Of a stretch of DNA of 64,000 nucleotides, positions 39,281 through 48,206 are shown one piece after another. The stretch's first letter is position 1. Every line of letters starts with the position of its first letter. The position numbers and the translations under genes are program-made. The stretch spans positions 1,220,501 to 1,284,500 of the forward strand of contig JBBCGG010000001.1 in the NCBI GenBank assembly GCA_037200525.1, written 5' to 3'. The notes below the pieces were generated by a model that did not search any database, was not told the DNA's origin, and was given only the letters and a program-made list of their open reading frames with translations. Origin of the DNA: Methylocella sp. Its GTDB lineage: Bacteria; Pseudomonadota; Alphaproteobacteria; Rhizobiales; Beijerinckiaceae.

Positions 39281-40203
39281 GGCGAGGTATTGGAGTTCGC
39301 GTCAAGCGCTGACTCCGCGCTCCGAATGGTCCCGCCGAGGCTGAAGGCGACTGCGTCGCGCAAAATGGCCGCGAGCCTCGCCGCCGCTGGCGCGGGCCGG
39401 GCATCCGCCATGCAAAGCGAGATCCCAATCCGAGGAAGAATCGGCAATCCGGAGTTCCTCGCGTCGAGCGGCCCCAGCGTGGGGGGCATGCCTTCCGTCG
39501 TGCGGCAGGTCACGCCAAGCCCGGCCGACACTGCGGCCCAGAGCCCCGACAAACTCGGACTAGTCAATGCGACGCGCCAGGGTATTCCAGCCGCGTCTAA
39601 AGCAGACATGGCGGCTTGCCGGAAGATGCAGGGCGGAGCGAACAAGACGAGCGGCAGCGCGGCTGCGGGCTCGTAGATGAACCCTTCGGGCGGCGCGACC
39701 CACGCCATCGACAGATCTGCAAGACGCTCGCTGTTTGGCAGCAGTTCTTCGCCCCAAACCAGAGCAAGGTCCAGCGAACCATTTGCGATGCCTTCCAGTA
39801 GCGCGGCGTTGCGATCCACCCACACGTCCACCCGGACTTTAGGATGAACGCGCGTAAAGCGACCCAGCAAAGTTGGCAGCAACGTTTCCGCGAAGTCTTG
39901 TGGCAGCCCGAGCCTAACTGAGCCCGCGATCGCCGGAGAGTGGAGAGCCATCACGGCTTCGTCGTTCAGATCGAGCAACCGGCGCGCATAGCTAAGCATG
40001 GTTTCGCCGGCTTCGGTCAGCGTTAAGCCGCGGCCGTCCTTGCGAAATAAGGGCTGTCCAGCCTGCTCCTCCAACTTACGCAATTGCAGGCTGATCGCCG
40101 ACGGCGAACGGCCGAGCTTCGCCGCTGCCTTGGCGAAACTCCCAAGCTCGACGCCGGCCTGGAGGGTCCGCAGAACGCTCATATCGAAATTCGTGAGGCG
40201 CAT
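39259..40203 (-). CDS. LysR-family transcriptional regulator
   Basis: About 314 residues. The N-terminal winged helix (LRTLQAGVELGSFAKAAAKLGRSPSAISLQLRKLE) is followed by the two-lobed ligand domain starting near 90 (GSVRLGLPQDFAETLLP). ATG codons at 40203 and 40212 are both possible; 40203 gives the usual short lead before the HTH. It diverges from the tautomerase gene with 125 bases between, so it probably controls that gene and itself, as is common for LysR pairs. The inducer is unknown. Confidence 0.9.
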   Translation of the reverse strand: MRLTNFDMSVLRTLQAGVELGSFAKAAAKLGRSPSAISLQLRKLEEQAGQPLFRKDGRGLTLTEAGETMLSYARRLLDLNDEAVMALHSPAIAGSVRLGLPQDFAETLLPTLLGRFTRVHPKVRVDVWVDRNAALLEGIANGSLDLALVWGEELLPNSERLADLSMAWVAPPEGFIYEPAAALPLVLFAPPCIFRQAAMSALDAAGIPWRVALTSPSLSGLWAAVSAGLGVTCRTTEGMPPTLGPLDARNSGLPILPRIGISLCMADARPAPAAARLAAILRDAVAFSLGGTIRSAESALDANSNTSPHDRSIA

Positions 40204-40216
40204 GGCCACCATTGAG

Positions 40217-40234
40217 ATTATCAAAACCGATAGT
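40217..40234. promoter_or_regulatory. Candidate LysR operator
   Basis: ATTATC-AAAACC-GATAGT is an 18-base dyad, one mismatch from perfect, with the T-N(11-12)-A spacing of LysR boxes. It lies in the gap between the LysR and tautomerase genes. Confidence 0.4.
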
Positions 40235-40328
40235 TGTGAACTTTGCGATTTTCCGAATGATGATGCCGCGTTATTTCATTCCCGTCAACGAGGCGGACGG
40301 TCGCCAGCCTCCCGAAGGGAAACACCAA

Positions 40329-40727
40329 ATGCCATTCATCAACATCAAAATTGCAGGCCCTGACCTGACGCTTGAGCAAACGGCGCGTCTCCATCATGGC
40401 GTAATCGACCTAATGGCGAGAGTTCTGCGGAAGAAATCCGAACTTACCTCCGTGCTGGTCGAGCAGGCGCCCGCTTCGGGTTGGAACATTGGCAAACAGG
40501 CGCTGACCGTCGCGGCCCATCTCGACGCCAAGGTGGCAGCCGGCACGAATACGTGGGAGGAGAAAGCGCGCTTTATCGCGGAGGCGAACGGCTTGCTCAA
40601 GGATGTTCTTGGGTCAGCCCTGCCGGTCGCAAGCTACGTCGTCATCGACGAGATACCGGAGGATTCCTGGGGTTATGACGGCCTCACGCAGGCTCATCGG
40701 GCATCAACAAAGCAGCCTGAACGGTAG
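40329..40727 (+). CDS. 4-oxalocrotonate tautomerase-family protein
   Basis: The protein begins MPFINIKIAG, giving the N-terminal Pro that acts as catalytic base in the tautomerase superfamily. ELTSVLVEQAP and WNIGKQAL follow, as in the longer (about 130-residue) members. GAAGGGAAACACC precedes the ATG at 40329; the longer frame upstream would bury Pro1 and is rejected. The chemistry is keto-enol tautomerisation of a 2-oxo acid or a related reaction; the substrate is unknown. The divergent LysR gene is its likely regulator. Confidence 0.87.
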   Translation: MPFINIKIAGPDLTLEQTARLHHGVIDLMARVLRKKSELTSVLVEQAPASGWNIGKQALTVAAHLDAKVAAGTNTWEEKARFIAEANGLLKDVLGSALPVASYVVIDEIPEDSWGYDGLTQAHRASTKQPER

Positions 40728-40747
40728 CGGGGCCCGGCGGGTCTGCG

Positions 40748-41482
40748 TTATTTTCGCGTCGACCGCGCGCCAAACGCTAGAATCTCGCTCGTGTAGGTTT
40801 CGCTGACTTCCGCGAAAGGCATGTGATCGACGCCGAAGACCAAAGCGCTGTGCTGGAAAAGCCGCCAGGGAATGGCGAGCGCCGCCTCCGGCCGTTCCGG
40901 GTGCGGGGGCTGGATGTCCTCCCAGCCCTCCGGCAGCGGCGTCCAAAACATCTCGACGGCAAAAGTTTCGCGAATGGGCTTCAAATCCCGCACCGCGCGG
41001 CCAAAAGGCGTATCGGTCGTCTCAAGAATGGCGTTGATCTCCGGGCTTAGCCGGGTCGGCACGTACCAATTATCCGCTTCTGACAAAACGCGTTGGCCGC
41101 AAGCGAGCTCGACCCGGCGATATTTCACAGGTTCGTCTCGTCCGATCTGAAGCCTTTGCCTTTGCTCATCGGAAAGGGGCTTGTCCGCGCCGCCGACGAA
41201 TTTCGCCCGGATCGTCGGATCGGACCCAAATTTGTGATCGGCGCACCACTGCTCCAGCGTCGCCGTCGCGCTGTGCGAGGTAAGTAGGCTGGCGTTTAGG
41301 GTTTCAACCAAAGCTGCGATTGCAGCGCGCGAAAGCCTTGTATCGGGCCACGCTAAATCCGCTCGCGTCGCGGTCGCTCCGTCAGAAATCGCGACGCCCC
41401 TCAGGCCGAGCATCAAATCTTTTTCCTTCAAACGTGATGGCGCAAGCGCGTCTTTCGCCATCGCCGAGAAACCTTTTAGCAC
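40748..41482 (-). CDS. Chorismate-lyase-like protein (paralogue of the IS-split gene)
   Basis: A 244-residue intact relative of the interrupted gene at 15561-17115. Shared segments are VKYRRVELACGQRVLSEADNW, YVPTRLSPEINAILETTDTPFGRAV, and the ending FAEVSETYTSEILAF. The order of a beta-sheet with Arg-containing strand and SEADNWYVP resembles the UbiC/chorismate lyase fold, whose enzyme makes 4-hydroxybenzoate. Catalytic equivalence is not shown. Unlike the paralogue it lacks a clear signal peptide, so the two probably act in different compartments. ATGs at 41482, 41461 and 41413 are possible starts. Confidence 0.7.
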   Translation of the reverse strand: MLKGFSAMAKDALAPSRLKEKDLMLGLRGVAISDGATATRADLAWPDTRLSRAAIAALVETLNASLLTSHSATATLEQWCADHKFGSDPTIRAKFVGGADKPLSDEQRQRLQIGRDEPVKYRRVELACGQRVLSEADNWYVPTRLSPEINAILETTDTPFGRAVRDLKPIRETFAVEMFWTPLPEGWEDIQPPHPERPEAALAIPWRLFQHSALVFGVDHMPFAEVSETYTSEILAFGARSTRK

Positions 41483-41622
41483 AGACAGCAGTTCCGGCGT
41501 CCGCCACGGGCTCGGCCGGCAACCGGTTGTCGCATCTTATGGACTTCCGGGGAAGAATAGCGCTACACCGTCAGCTGGGCTATGGCAGCCTACCCTTCCG
41601 CCAGCCGGCGAGCGCGCACAAT

Positions 41623-42204
41623 ATGTTCCAAAGACTTTATCGCTGGACGCTGACCCTCGCCGAGAGCCCCCATGCGCCTTGGGCGCTGGGCGTCATCGCC
41701 TTCGCGGAAAGCTCGTTTTTTCCGGTCCCCCCTGACGCGATCTTGATTCCGATGTCGATCGCAAGGCCGAAGAACTCCTGGGCCTATGCGCTGATCTGCA
41801 CGCTCGGCTCGGTCGCCGGGGCGTTGCTTGGCTATGCGATTGGCGCGCTTCTGTTCGAGACGGTTGGGAAATGGCTGATCAATCTCTACGGCTATGGCGC
41901 GCGCGTGGACGAGATGCGTGCGCTCTATGCCCATTGGGGTTGGGCCGTCATTCTGCTGAAGGGCCTAACGCCAATCCCATTCAAGATCGTGACCATCACC
42001 AGCGGGCTTCTCTCGTATAATCTGCCGCTCTTCGTTATCTTGTGTTTCGTCACGCGGGGCGCGCGCTTTTTCTTGCTGGCGCTCCTCCTCAAATATTATG
42101 GCGAGCCGATCAAAGCCCTGCTCGACAAATATTTCGCCTGGTTTCTGCTTATTCTCGCCGCCGTCGTTGTCCTGGGATTCTGGATCGCGACCCATTTGAT
42201 CTGA
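41623..42204 (+). CDS. YqaA/DedA-family membrane protein
   Basis: A 193-residue inner-membrane protein of the SNARE-associated (VTT/DedA) superfamily. Features are FAESSFFPVPPDAILIPM near 27-44, GSVAGALLGYAIGALLF, and the conserved GLTPIPFKIVTITSGL near 115-130, followed by hydrophobic helices to the end. Family members act in membrane lipid scrambling or homeostasis; the precise role is unknown. The ATG at 41623 gives the typical FQRLYRWTL start. It is followed closely by dsbB, with 7 bases between. Confidence 0.88.
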   Translation: MFQRLYRWTLTLAESPHAPWALGVIAFAESSFFPVPPDAILIPMSIARPKNSWAYALICTLGSVAGALLGYAIGALLFETVGKWLINLYGYGARVDEMRALYAHWGWAVILLKGLTPIPFKIVTITSGLLSYNLPLFVILCFVTRGARFFLLALLLKYYGEPIKALLDKYFAWFLLILAAVVVLGFWIATHLI

Positions 42205-42211
42205 TCCCACC

Positions 42212-42706
42212 ATGCCCGTCATGACGCCGTTTCGCATCGCCTTATTTATCCTGCTGGTCGCGGCGGGATCGATCATCGGCGCGTGGATTTTCCAGGCGCT
42301 GGGCTATGCCCCTTGCGAACTCTGCCTTAAAGAGCGCATTCCCTATTACGCCGGCATAGCGCTCGCAGCTCTCACCGTATTTCTCGCCGCTAAGGGGAAA
42401 ACGAGCCTGCTGCCGGCGGCTTTCGCCGGACTAGCGCTGATCTTCGCGGCGAGCGCTGTTTTCGGCGTCTATCATTCCGGGGTCGAATGGGGTTTCTGGC
42501 AAGGGCCGTCGGACTGCACCGGGCCGCTCGATCACGCCGCCTCGATGGGCGATTTCCTGACGCAATTGAAAACCGTCAAGGTGGTCCGTTGCGACGCCGT
42601 GGCGATCCGCATTTTCGGGCTTTCGCTGGCTGGCTGGAATGCGGTGATTTCGGCATTCCTCGCGGCGCTGGCGGTCAAGGCGCTGGCCGTCATTGTTCGG
42701 CGGTGA
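42212..42706 (+). CDS. dsbB: Disulfide bond formation protein B
   Basis: This four-helix inner-membrane quinone reductase reoxidises DsbA. The 164-residue protein has the first periplasmic Cys pair in [14 protein letters not shown] (C35, C38) and the second pair at C102 (SDCTGP) and C127 (VVRCDAV). [13 protein letters not shown] lies between them, as in alphaproteobacterial DsbB. It lies 7 bases after the YqaA-like gene, suggesting co-transcription, and its end overlaps the convergent rlmN by 17 bases. Confidence 0.93.
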   Translation: MPVMTPFRIALFILLVAAGSIIGAWIFQALGYAPCELCLKERIPYYAGIALAALTVFLAAKGKTSLLPAAFAGLALIFAASAVFGVYHSGVEWGFWQGPSDCTGPLDHAASMGDFLTQLKTVKVVRCDAVAIRIFGLSLAGWNAVISAFLAALAVKALAVIVRR

Positions 42707-43886
42707 GCAGCGCGCGCGCCCGCAGCTTTTCGGTTTCGCTTTTCAGTTGGCCGCAGGCGGCCAAAATATCGCGTCCACGCGGAGTGCGCACGGGACTCGC
42801 ATAGCCGGCGTTGAAGACGATGTCGGAAAATCTTTCAATCGTCGCGTCGTCAGAACATTCATATGCCGTTCCCGGCCAGGGATTGAACGGAATGAGGTTG
42901 ATTTTGGCGGGAATGCCTTTCAACAGCCGGACCAGTTCGCGCGCCTCGGCGGGAGAATCATTAACGCCCTTCAGCATCACATACTCAAACGTGATCCTCC
43001 GCGCATTGGACGAGCCGGGATAGGTCCGGCAGGCCTGCAGCAGTTCGCTGATCGGATATTTCTTGTTGAGCGGGACGAGGACATTGCGCAGATCATCGCG
43101 CACGGCGTGCAGCGAGATGGCGAGCGCCGCTCCTGTCTGGCTGCCTAGATCGGCGATGCGAGGGACGACGCCCGCAGTCGAAACGGTGATCCGGCGCTTT
43201 GACAACGACAGGCCGTCGCCATCCGAGAAAACCGCTACCGCGTCCCGGACATTGTCCAAATTAAAGAGCGGCTCGCCCATGCCCATGAAGACGATGTTGG
43301 AGACGAAGCGCAGGCCTCCGCTCGGAACCAGCCCGTCTTCGGGCGGCGCGAGGCCGGGGAAATCGCCCAGTCGCTCGCGGGCGACGATCAATTGCCCAAT
43401 AATCTCTTGCGCTGTTAGATTGCGCACAAGTTTCTGCGTTCCTGTATGGCAGAAAGCGCAGGTCAAGGTGCAGCCGACCTGACTCGAGACGCAAAGCGTG
43501 CCGCGATCATTATCCGGGATATAGACGCATTCGACCTCGGCGCCGCGATCCCGCTCATTGACCGGCTCAAGCCGGATCAGCCATTTCCGCGTGCCGTCCG
43601 TTGAGACTTGCTCCGAGACCATTTGCGGCCGAGCCAGCGTGAACTGGCTCGCGAGTTTGCCGCGCAGCACTTTGCTGATGTTCAGCATCGCGTCGAAGGA
43701 GGGCGCGCCTTGATTATAGATCCAATGCCAGAGCTGCGCCACGCGCATGCGAGTTTCGCGTTCCGGCACGTCGATTTCGGCGAGCGCCGCGGCGAGTTCA
43801 AGGCGCGTTGCGCCGGCGAGAGAGCGGCCAGGGGCCGGCGCGCTCGCAAGGGGAGTTGGGGAATCGATGAGACTGGACGTGGTCAT
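42690..43886 (-). CDS. rlmN: Dual-specificity 23S rRNA/tRNA C2-adenosine methyltransferase
   Basis: This radical-SAM enzyme methylates C2 of A2503 in 23S rRNA and A37 in some tRNAs. The 398-residue protein has the 4Fe-4S motif CTLTCAFC at C139, C143, C146, the GMGEPLFN segment, [12 protein letters not shown], and the C-terminal catalytic Cys in ILAACGQL near 381; the other catalytic Cys lies before in the methyl-carrying region. It is a single leftward gene, divergent from the SIMPL-domain gene. Confidence 0.97.
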   Translation of the reverse strand: MTTSSLIDSPTPLASAPAPGRSLAGATRLELAAALAEIDVPERETRMRVAQLWHWIYNQGAPSFDAMLNISKVLRGKLASQFTLARPQMVSEQVSTDGTRKWLIRLEPVNERDRGAEVECVYIPDNDRGTLCVSSQVGCTLTCAFCHTGTQKLVRNLTAQEIIGQLIVARERLGDFPGLAPPEDGLVPSGGLRFVSNIVFMGMGEPLFNLDNVRDAVAVFSDGDGLSLSKRRITVSTAGVVPRIADLGSQTGAALAISLHAVRDDLRNVLVPLNKKYPISELLQACRTYPGSSNARRITFEYVMLKGVNDSPAEARELVRLLKGIPAKINLIPFNPWPGTAYECSDDATIERFSDIVFNAGYASPVRTPRGRDILAACGQLKSETEKLRARALLTAEQ

Positions 43887-43996
43887 CGGGCGCTTCTAGC
43901 ATGTCGGGCGGAATTTCTCCACAATTCCTCGCTCCGGTCGAGGCGCCTCGCATAAGCGGCAAGGCGTAGCGCGATCCTCTTATTCAAGGCCGTCGC

Positions 43997-44776
43997 ATGT
44001 CGTTTTGCCTGCATCCGCCGCGCTTCTCTCTCTCGTCCCCCCGCCTCGCTCCCGTTATCGCGCTTGCCGCTGCTTTGGCGCTCGCAACAGGCGTTCGAGC
44101 GCAGGAAGCCATCTCGTTGAAAAATACGGTTCCCTCGATCACAACCACGGGCGAGGCGAGCGTGGAGGTCGTCCCCAATATTGCGACGATCTCGCTTGGC
44201 GTCGAAACGGAGCGGCCGACCGCAACCGACGCGGCCAATGAAAACGCCCGCGCCACAGCGGCGATCATCGCCGAGATCAAGGCGCAAGGGATCGACGCAA
44301 AGGACATCCGTACGCTCGGCGTCACCCTCACGCCCGTTTACGACGAGACCGCCGACGCCAGCGGCCGCGTCGCCAAGCGAATGTTGCGCGGCTATCAGGC
44401 CCAAAATGATCTCAGCGTTCGCGTGAGGCAAATCGAGGCGGCCGGCGCTTTGGCGCGGCGATGGATCGAAAAGGGAGCCAATAATTTCGGCGGGGTGGAA
44501 TTCGATTACGACCAAAAAGAAGCAAAATATGATGCGCTGCGCGGCGAGGCGGTGAAGGACGCGTTGCGCAAAGCTAATTCCTACGCGAATGGCCTTGGCG
44601 CGCAACTGGGGCGCGTGCTCGAGATCGGCTCGCCGAGTTCATATCAAGGGGCCGCGCCGCGACCGATGATGATGGCGCGGGCGGCCAAAAGCGACGCCGC
44701 GGTCGCAATCCCGATCGAACCAGGGGTCCACACCCTTCGCGTCGAGGTTCAGGTTAGTTGGGAGCTGAGCCAGTAG
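43997..44776 (+). CDS. SIMPL (DUF541) domain periplasmic protein
   Basis: A 259-residue exported protein. The signal peptide (LAPVIALAAALALATGVRAQ) ends near 36. The SIMPL domain follows: ITTTGEASVEVVPNIATISLGVE, NENARATAAIIAEIKAQGI, GYQAQNDLSVRVRQIE and a C-terminal EVQVSWEL. Related proteins protect against oxidative or envelope stress, but the biochemical role is not established. Its end overlaps the convergent methyltransferase gene by 23 bases. Confidence 0.9.
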   Translation: MSFCLHPPRFSLSSPRLAPVIALAAALALATGVRAQEAISLKNTVPSITTTGEASVEVVPNIATISLGVETERPTATDAANENARATAAIIAEIKAQGIDAKDIRTLGVTLTPVYDETADASGRVAKRMLRGYQAQNDLSVRVRQIEAAGALARRWIEKGANNFGGVEFDYDQKEAKYDALRGEAVKDALRKANSYANGLGAQLGRVLEIGSPSSYQGAAPRPMMMARAAKSDAAVAIPIEPGVHTLRVEVQVSWELSQ

Positions 44777-45683
44777 AAGGCGCCTTGCCTCCGCCAAGGG
44801 CATCTTCAAGCCGCATTTTGGCCGAGCCCGGCCGCAGCGGCTTCTGCTGGCTCTCATGCGGCGCCCAGCCTGACGCGAAGATCATTTCGAACGTCGCGCG
44901 GAGACGCCCGTCGGGGTCGCTGAAGCGCTGGGCATAAATCTCCGCCGCCCGCCGGAACAGGCCGCGCGGCGAAAATTTGCGCAGCCGCGCTTCGAGCGCA
45001 TTCGAGGCCCCCATAGCGCGCAAATCCGTCATCAGCTTGAATATATCCGGGTAGCGCACGGTCAGCGGCTCGCTGTCGGCGACCGGCAGGGCGAACCCCG
45101 CCCTTTGCAGCAAGCCGCCCATATCGCGAACATCGGCGAAAGGCGCGATGCGCGGGCTGATCCCGCCGCAAAGTTCGGTTTCGGCGATGGCGAGAGCGCT
45201 CCGCAGTTCATTGAGGCTCTGGCCCCCGAGAAGGCAGCCGAGAAAAAGCCCGTCGGGCTTCAACACCCGCCGAATCTGGATCATAGCGCCCGGCAGATCA
45301 TTGACCTGCTGTAACGCCAGGGCCGACACTGCGAGGTCAAACCGCTCCGCTGCGAAAGGCAGAGCTTCTTCGTCTCCGACGACGCGAAGAAGAGGAGGGG
45401 CCCCAATCGTCCGCGCGAGCGGCGCCAGCCGGACCACCAGGCGCTTTTCGGCGGCGAGCCTCGCGGCAAGTTCCGGCGAAGCTGTTCCGACATCGAGGAC
45501 ATTGGAAAAATCGCGCTTGATGAGGTCAAGGCGCTCGCACATATCCGCAATGGCGGCGCGCAACAGAAAATCTTCCGGGCCGGTAATCAGGGCGCGACAA
45601 AACCGGCGTCGGATCAAGGCGCGATCGAAGATCAAGGTCGGCGCTGTCACTCGGGTGTCTCCGCCGGTTGTTTCCCGCATCAT
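44754..45683 (-). CDS. NDUFAF5-like SAM-dependent methyltransferase
   Basis: About 309 residues. The protein has a class I SAM fold (NVLDVGTASPELAARL near 63; LPFAAERFDLAVSALALQQVND). It also has the long C-terminal part seen in alphaproteobacterial relatives of the complex I assembly factor NDUFAF5: ISPRIAPFADVRDMGGLLQRAGFALP, TVRYPDIFKLMTDLRAMG and GWAPHESQQKPLRPGSAK. An ATG at 45683 is chosen over a TTG at 45692. Human NDUFAF5 hydroxylates an NDUFS7 Arg; the bacterial role is inferred. comF lies a few genes away. Confidence 0.85.
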   Translation of the reverse strand: MMRETTGGDTRVTAPTLIFDRALIRRRFCRALITGPEDFLLRAAIADMCERLDLIKRDFSNVLDVGTASPELAARLAAEKRLVVRLAPLARTIGAPPLLRVVGDEEALPFAAERFDLAVSALALQQVNDLPGAMIQIRRVLKPDGLFLGCLLGGQSLNELRSALAIAETELCGGISPRIAPFADVRDMGGLLQRAGFALPVADSEPLTVRYPDIFKLMTDLRAMGASNALEARLRKFSPRGLFRRAAEIYAQRFSDPDGRLRATFEMIFASGWAPHESQQKPLRPGSAKMRLEDALGGGKAPSTGSAPN

Positions 45684-45856
45684 CTTATCCAAAAATTGCG
45701 CAAATTAATGCGGCGCCTCAAGATTGCGGTTTTCCATCGCTGCAGTGCGAAAGGCGGCTGGATCATTTGTCGCCTTCCGCTATATTAGTTCACGATCTGC
45801 GTCGAATGGACGCGCCAAGCGCAACCCAAGCTTGCGCAGCGAGACAAGGCACGCGC

Positions 45857-46564
45857 ATGGATAAAGTTTTCGAGGATTCCCGTTCGGCTTTGTTGGATGT
45901 CGTGAAGGACGGCATGACGCTTATGTGCGGCGGCTTCGGTCTTTGCGGAATTCCGCAAAATCTGATCGAGGCGTTGCGCGATCTTGGCGTCAGAAATTTG
46001 ACCGTGATTTCGAACAATGCGGGCGTCGATGGCGCTGGCCTTGGGCTTTTGCTTGAGACGCGGCAGATCAAAAAAATGATCTCGTCCTATGTAGGCGAAA
46101 ACAAGCTTTTCGAGCAGCAGTTTTTGTCGGGCGAACTCGAACTTGAGTTCAATCCGCAAGGCACTCTCGCCGAGCGGATACGGGCTGGCGGAGCTGGCAT
46201 TCCGGCGTTTTTCACCAAGACGGGCGTTGGAACCGTCATCGCGGAGGGCAAGGAGACTCGGACTTTCGACGGCGCGGCCTATGTCATGGAGCGCGGCCTT
46301 GTCGCCGATATCTCTCTCGTTCACGCCTGGAAGGGCGACACCGAGGGCAATCTCGTCTTCCGCAAGACCGCGCGAAATTTCAATCCGATGATGGCGACCG
46401 CCGGCAGGTTGACGGTGGCGCAGGTTGAGCATCTCGTGCCGGCTGGCGAGATCGACGCCGACGCGATTCATACGCCCGGCATTTTCGTGCATCGCATTGT
46501 CCATGCGCCAGATGTCGCCAAGCTGATCGAGAAACGCACCACGCGGCCGCGCGTCGCCGCTTAG
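45857..46564 (+). CDS. scoA: 3-oxoacid CoA-transferase subunit A
   Basis: Subunit A of the succinyl-CoA:3-ketoacid CoA-transferase activates acetoacetate for ketone-body or polyhydroxybutyrate breakdown. The 235-residue protein has the GGFGLCGIPQNLIEAL signature near 23-38, then NNAGVDGAGLGLLL, and ends RPRVAA. The ATG at 45857 gives the family-like DKVFEDSRSAL start; the longer upstream frame is not used. The subunit B gene follows 113 bases later. Confidence 0.95.
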   Translation: MDKVFEDSRSALLDVVKDGMTLMCGGFGLCGIPQNLIEALRDLGVRNLTVISNNAGVDGAGLGLLLETRQIKKMISSYVGENKLFEQQFLSGELELEFNPQGTLAERIRAGGAGIPAFFTKTGVGTVIAEGKETRTFDGAAYVMERGLVADISLVHAWKGDTEGNLVFRKTARNFNPMMATAGRLTVAQVEHLVPAGEIDADAIHTPGIFVHRIVHAPDVAKLIEKRTTRPRVAA

Positions 46565-46677
46565 AGCATGATCTCAGAAAGGTTGCGGCCTTGCATCGAG
46601 GCGAAGAGACCGAAACTGAGAAATTGAAAGCCCGACTCATTTCGATTTGAGGCGATCAGGCGCTAGGGAGAAAAGAT

Positions 46678-47340
46678 ATGGCCTGGACCAGGGATCAGAT
46701 GGCGGCGCAGGCGGCCAAGGAGTTGCGCGACGGATTCTATGTAAATCTTGGCATCGGCATTCCAACGCTCGTCGCCAATTTCATTCCCGCCGGGATGAAT
46801 GTGCAGTTGCAGAGTGAAAACGGCATGCTCGGCATGGGGCCGTTTCCGTTTGAGGGCGAGGAAGACCCTGATCTCATAAACGCGGGCAAGCAAACCGTCA
46901 CTGCGCTGCCGACGACGAGCTATTTTTCCTCCGCCGATAGTTTCGCCATGATCCGCGGCGGCCATATCGATCTTGCTATTCTGGGCGCCATGGAAGTCAC
47001 CGAAAAAGGCGATCTCGCCAATTGGATGATCCCCGGCAAAATGGTCAAAGGCATGGGCGGTGCGATGGACCTCGTCGCCGGCGTCAAGCGAGTCGTGGTC
47101 GTCATGGAGCACACCGCCAAAGGACAGTCGAAGCTCTTGCATCAATGCACATTGCCGCTTACCGGTTCGGCCGTTGTTGACATGGTGATCACCGACCTTG
47201 CGGTTTTCACGATCGATAAGGCGGGCGGAACAGGCATGACGCTGGTCGAGCTAGCGGATGGCGTTACGCTCGACGAAATCAAGGCGAAGACCGAGGCGAC
47301 GTTCAAAGTCTCTCCAAGCCTCGAGACGAGGGCGGCCTAG
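46678..47340 (+). CDS. scoB: 3-oxoacid CoA-transferase subunit B
   Basis: Subunit B carries the catalytic Glu that forms the enzyme-CoA thioester. The 220-residue protein starts [14 protein letters not shown], has [17 protein letters not shown], and contains the catalytic [12 protein letters not shown] with Glu at 47. [19 protein letters not shown] and the [13 protein letters not shown] end are typical. GGAGAAAAGAT precedes the ATG. With scoA it forms the two-subunit enzyme; the intervening bases hold a GCATGATC-type element. Confidence 0.95.
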   Translation: MAWTRDQMAAQAAKELRDGFYVNLGIGIPTLVANFIPAGMNVQLQSENGMLGMGPFPFEGEEDPDLINAGKQTVTALPTTSYFSSADSFAMIRGGHIDLAILGAMEVTEKGDLANWMIPGKMVKGMGGAMDLVAGVKRVVVVMEHTAKGQSKLLHQCTLPLTGSAVVDMVITDLAVFTIDKAGGTGMTLVELADGVTLDEIKAKTEATFKVSPSLETRAA

Positions 47341-47396
47341 AACTTTTTGGATGGAGTCATGCGTTGAAGCATGATCGATTCAATTGTCGCCGCGTT

Positions 47397-48206
47397 CTAA
47401 ACCACGCGCGCAAAGACCAGAACGTCGACTCGTGTGGCTTTCGCGCGGAGCAGCGCTCGCGCGGCGGCGTTGACCGTCGCTCCCGAGGTCATGACGTCAT
47501 CAATGATGACAATAGCGCGCCCTTCGACTTGCGCCGCCATCTCCTCGGGCACGCGGAACGCGCCTTGCAGATTGAGCGCACGCTGCGAGCGGGATAGCCC
47601 TACCTGGAATTGCGTCGCCTTGACGCGCGCTAGAATAAAGGGATCGAGCGCAACGCCGCTGGCCGCCGAAACCGCCTGCGCAAGAGCATTGGCCTGATTG
47701 AAGCGGCGCTGCATAAGGCGGCGTCGATGCAGCGGAATAGGCGCGAGGAGATCCGCGTCGACGAGAAGCTCGCCGCCAGCGCGCGCCATCCATGCTCCAA
47801 GCGGTTTGGCGAGCTCCATGCGGTCGCCATATTTCAGCCTGTGCAGCAATTGCCGGACAGGGCCGTCCTCAAAGCGCGCCACGAAGCGGGCGCGGCCATA
47901 GACCGGCGGGTTGGCGACCGCTTCAGGCGAGAGCAATCCTTCATCGCCGAGGTCCATCGGAAACGGCGTCCCGAGCCGCTCGCAGAAGGGCCGCTCGATG
48001 AAACGAATCTTCGACCAGCAGGCGGCGCAGAGCGAGCCGGCGGCGTAGGTAGCCTGGCGGCAACTTAGACAGGCGGGCGGAAACACAAGGTCAGTCGCCG
48101 CGCGAGCAAATTTGCGAAAAATCGGCGCCGCCCGCGTGTCGAGGTTCGTCTGAAATAGGCTAGCGAGGTTCGCCAGGGGACTCACCGCTCGCCGCGCGCG
48201 AGTCAT
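47397..48206 (-). CDS. comF: ComF-family phosphoribosyltransferase-like protein
   Basis: A 269-residue protein with the N-terminal zinc ribbon of ComF (CLSCRQATYAAGSLCAACW) and a C-terminal PRTase domain: RFNQANALAQAVS and the PRPP loop AIVIIDDVMTSGATVNAAARAL. ComF homologues act in DNA uptake and possibly in related nucleic-acid processes. The ATG at 48206 overlaps the upstream aminotransferase stop by 4 bases (ATGA), so the two are coupled; the longer frame is rejected. Confidence 0.9.
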   Translation of the reverse strand: MTRARRAVSPLANLASLFQTNLDTRAAPIFRKFARAATDLVFPPACLSCRQATYAAGSLCAACWSKIRFIERPFCERLGTPFPMDLGDEGLLSPEAVANPPVYGRARFVARFEDGPVRQLLHRLKYGDRMELAKPLGAWMARAGGELLVDADLLAPIPLHRRRLMQRRFNQANALAQAVSAASGVALDPFILARVKATQFQVGLSRSQRALNLQGAFRVPEEMAAQVEGRAIVIIDDVMTSGATVNAAARALLRAKATRVDVLVFARVV

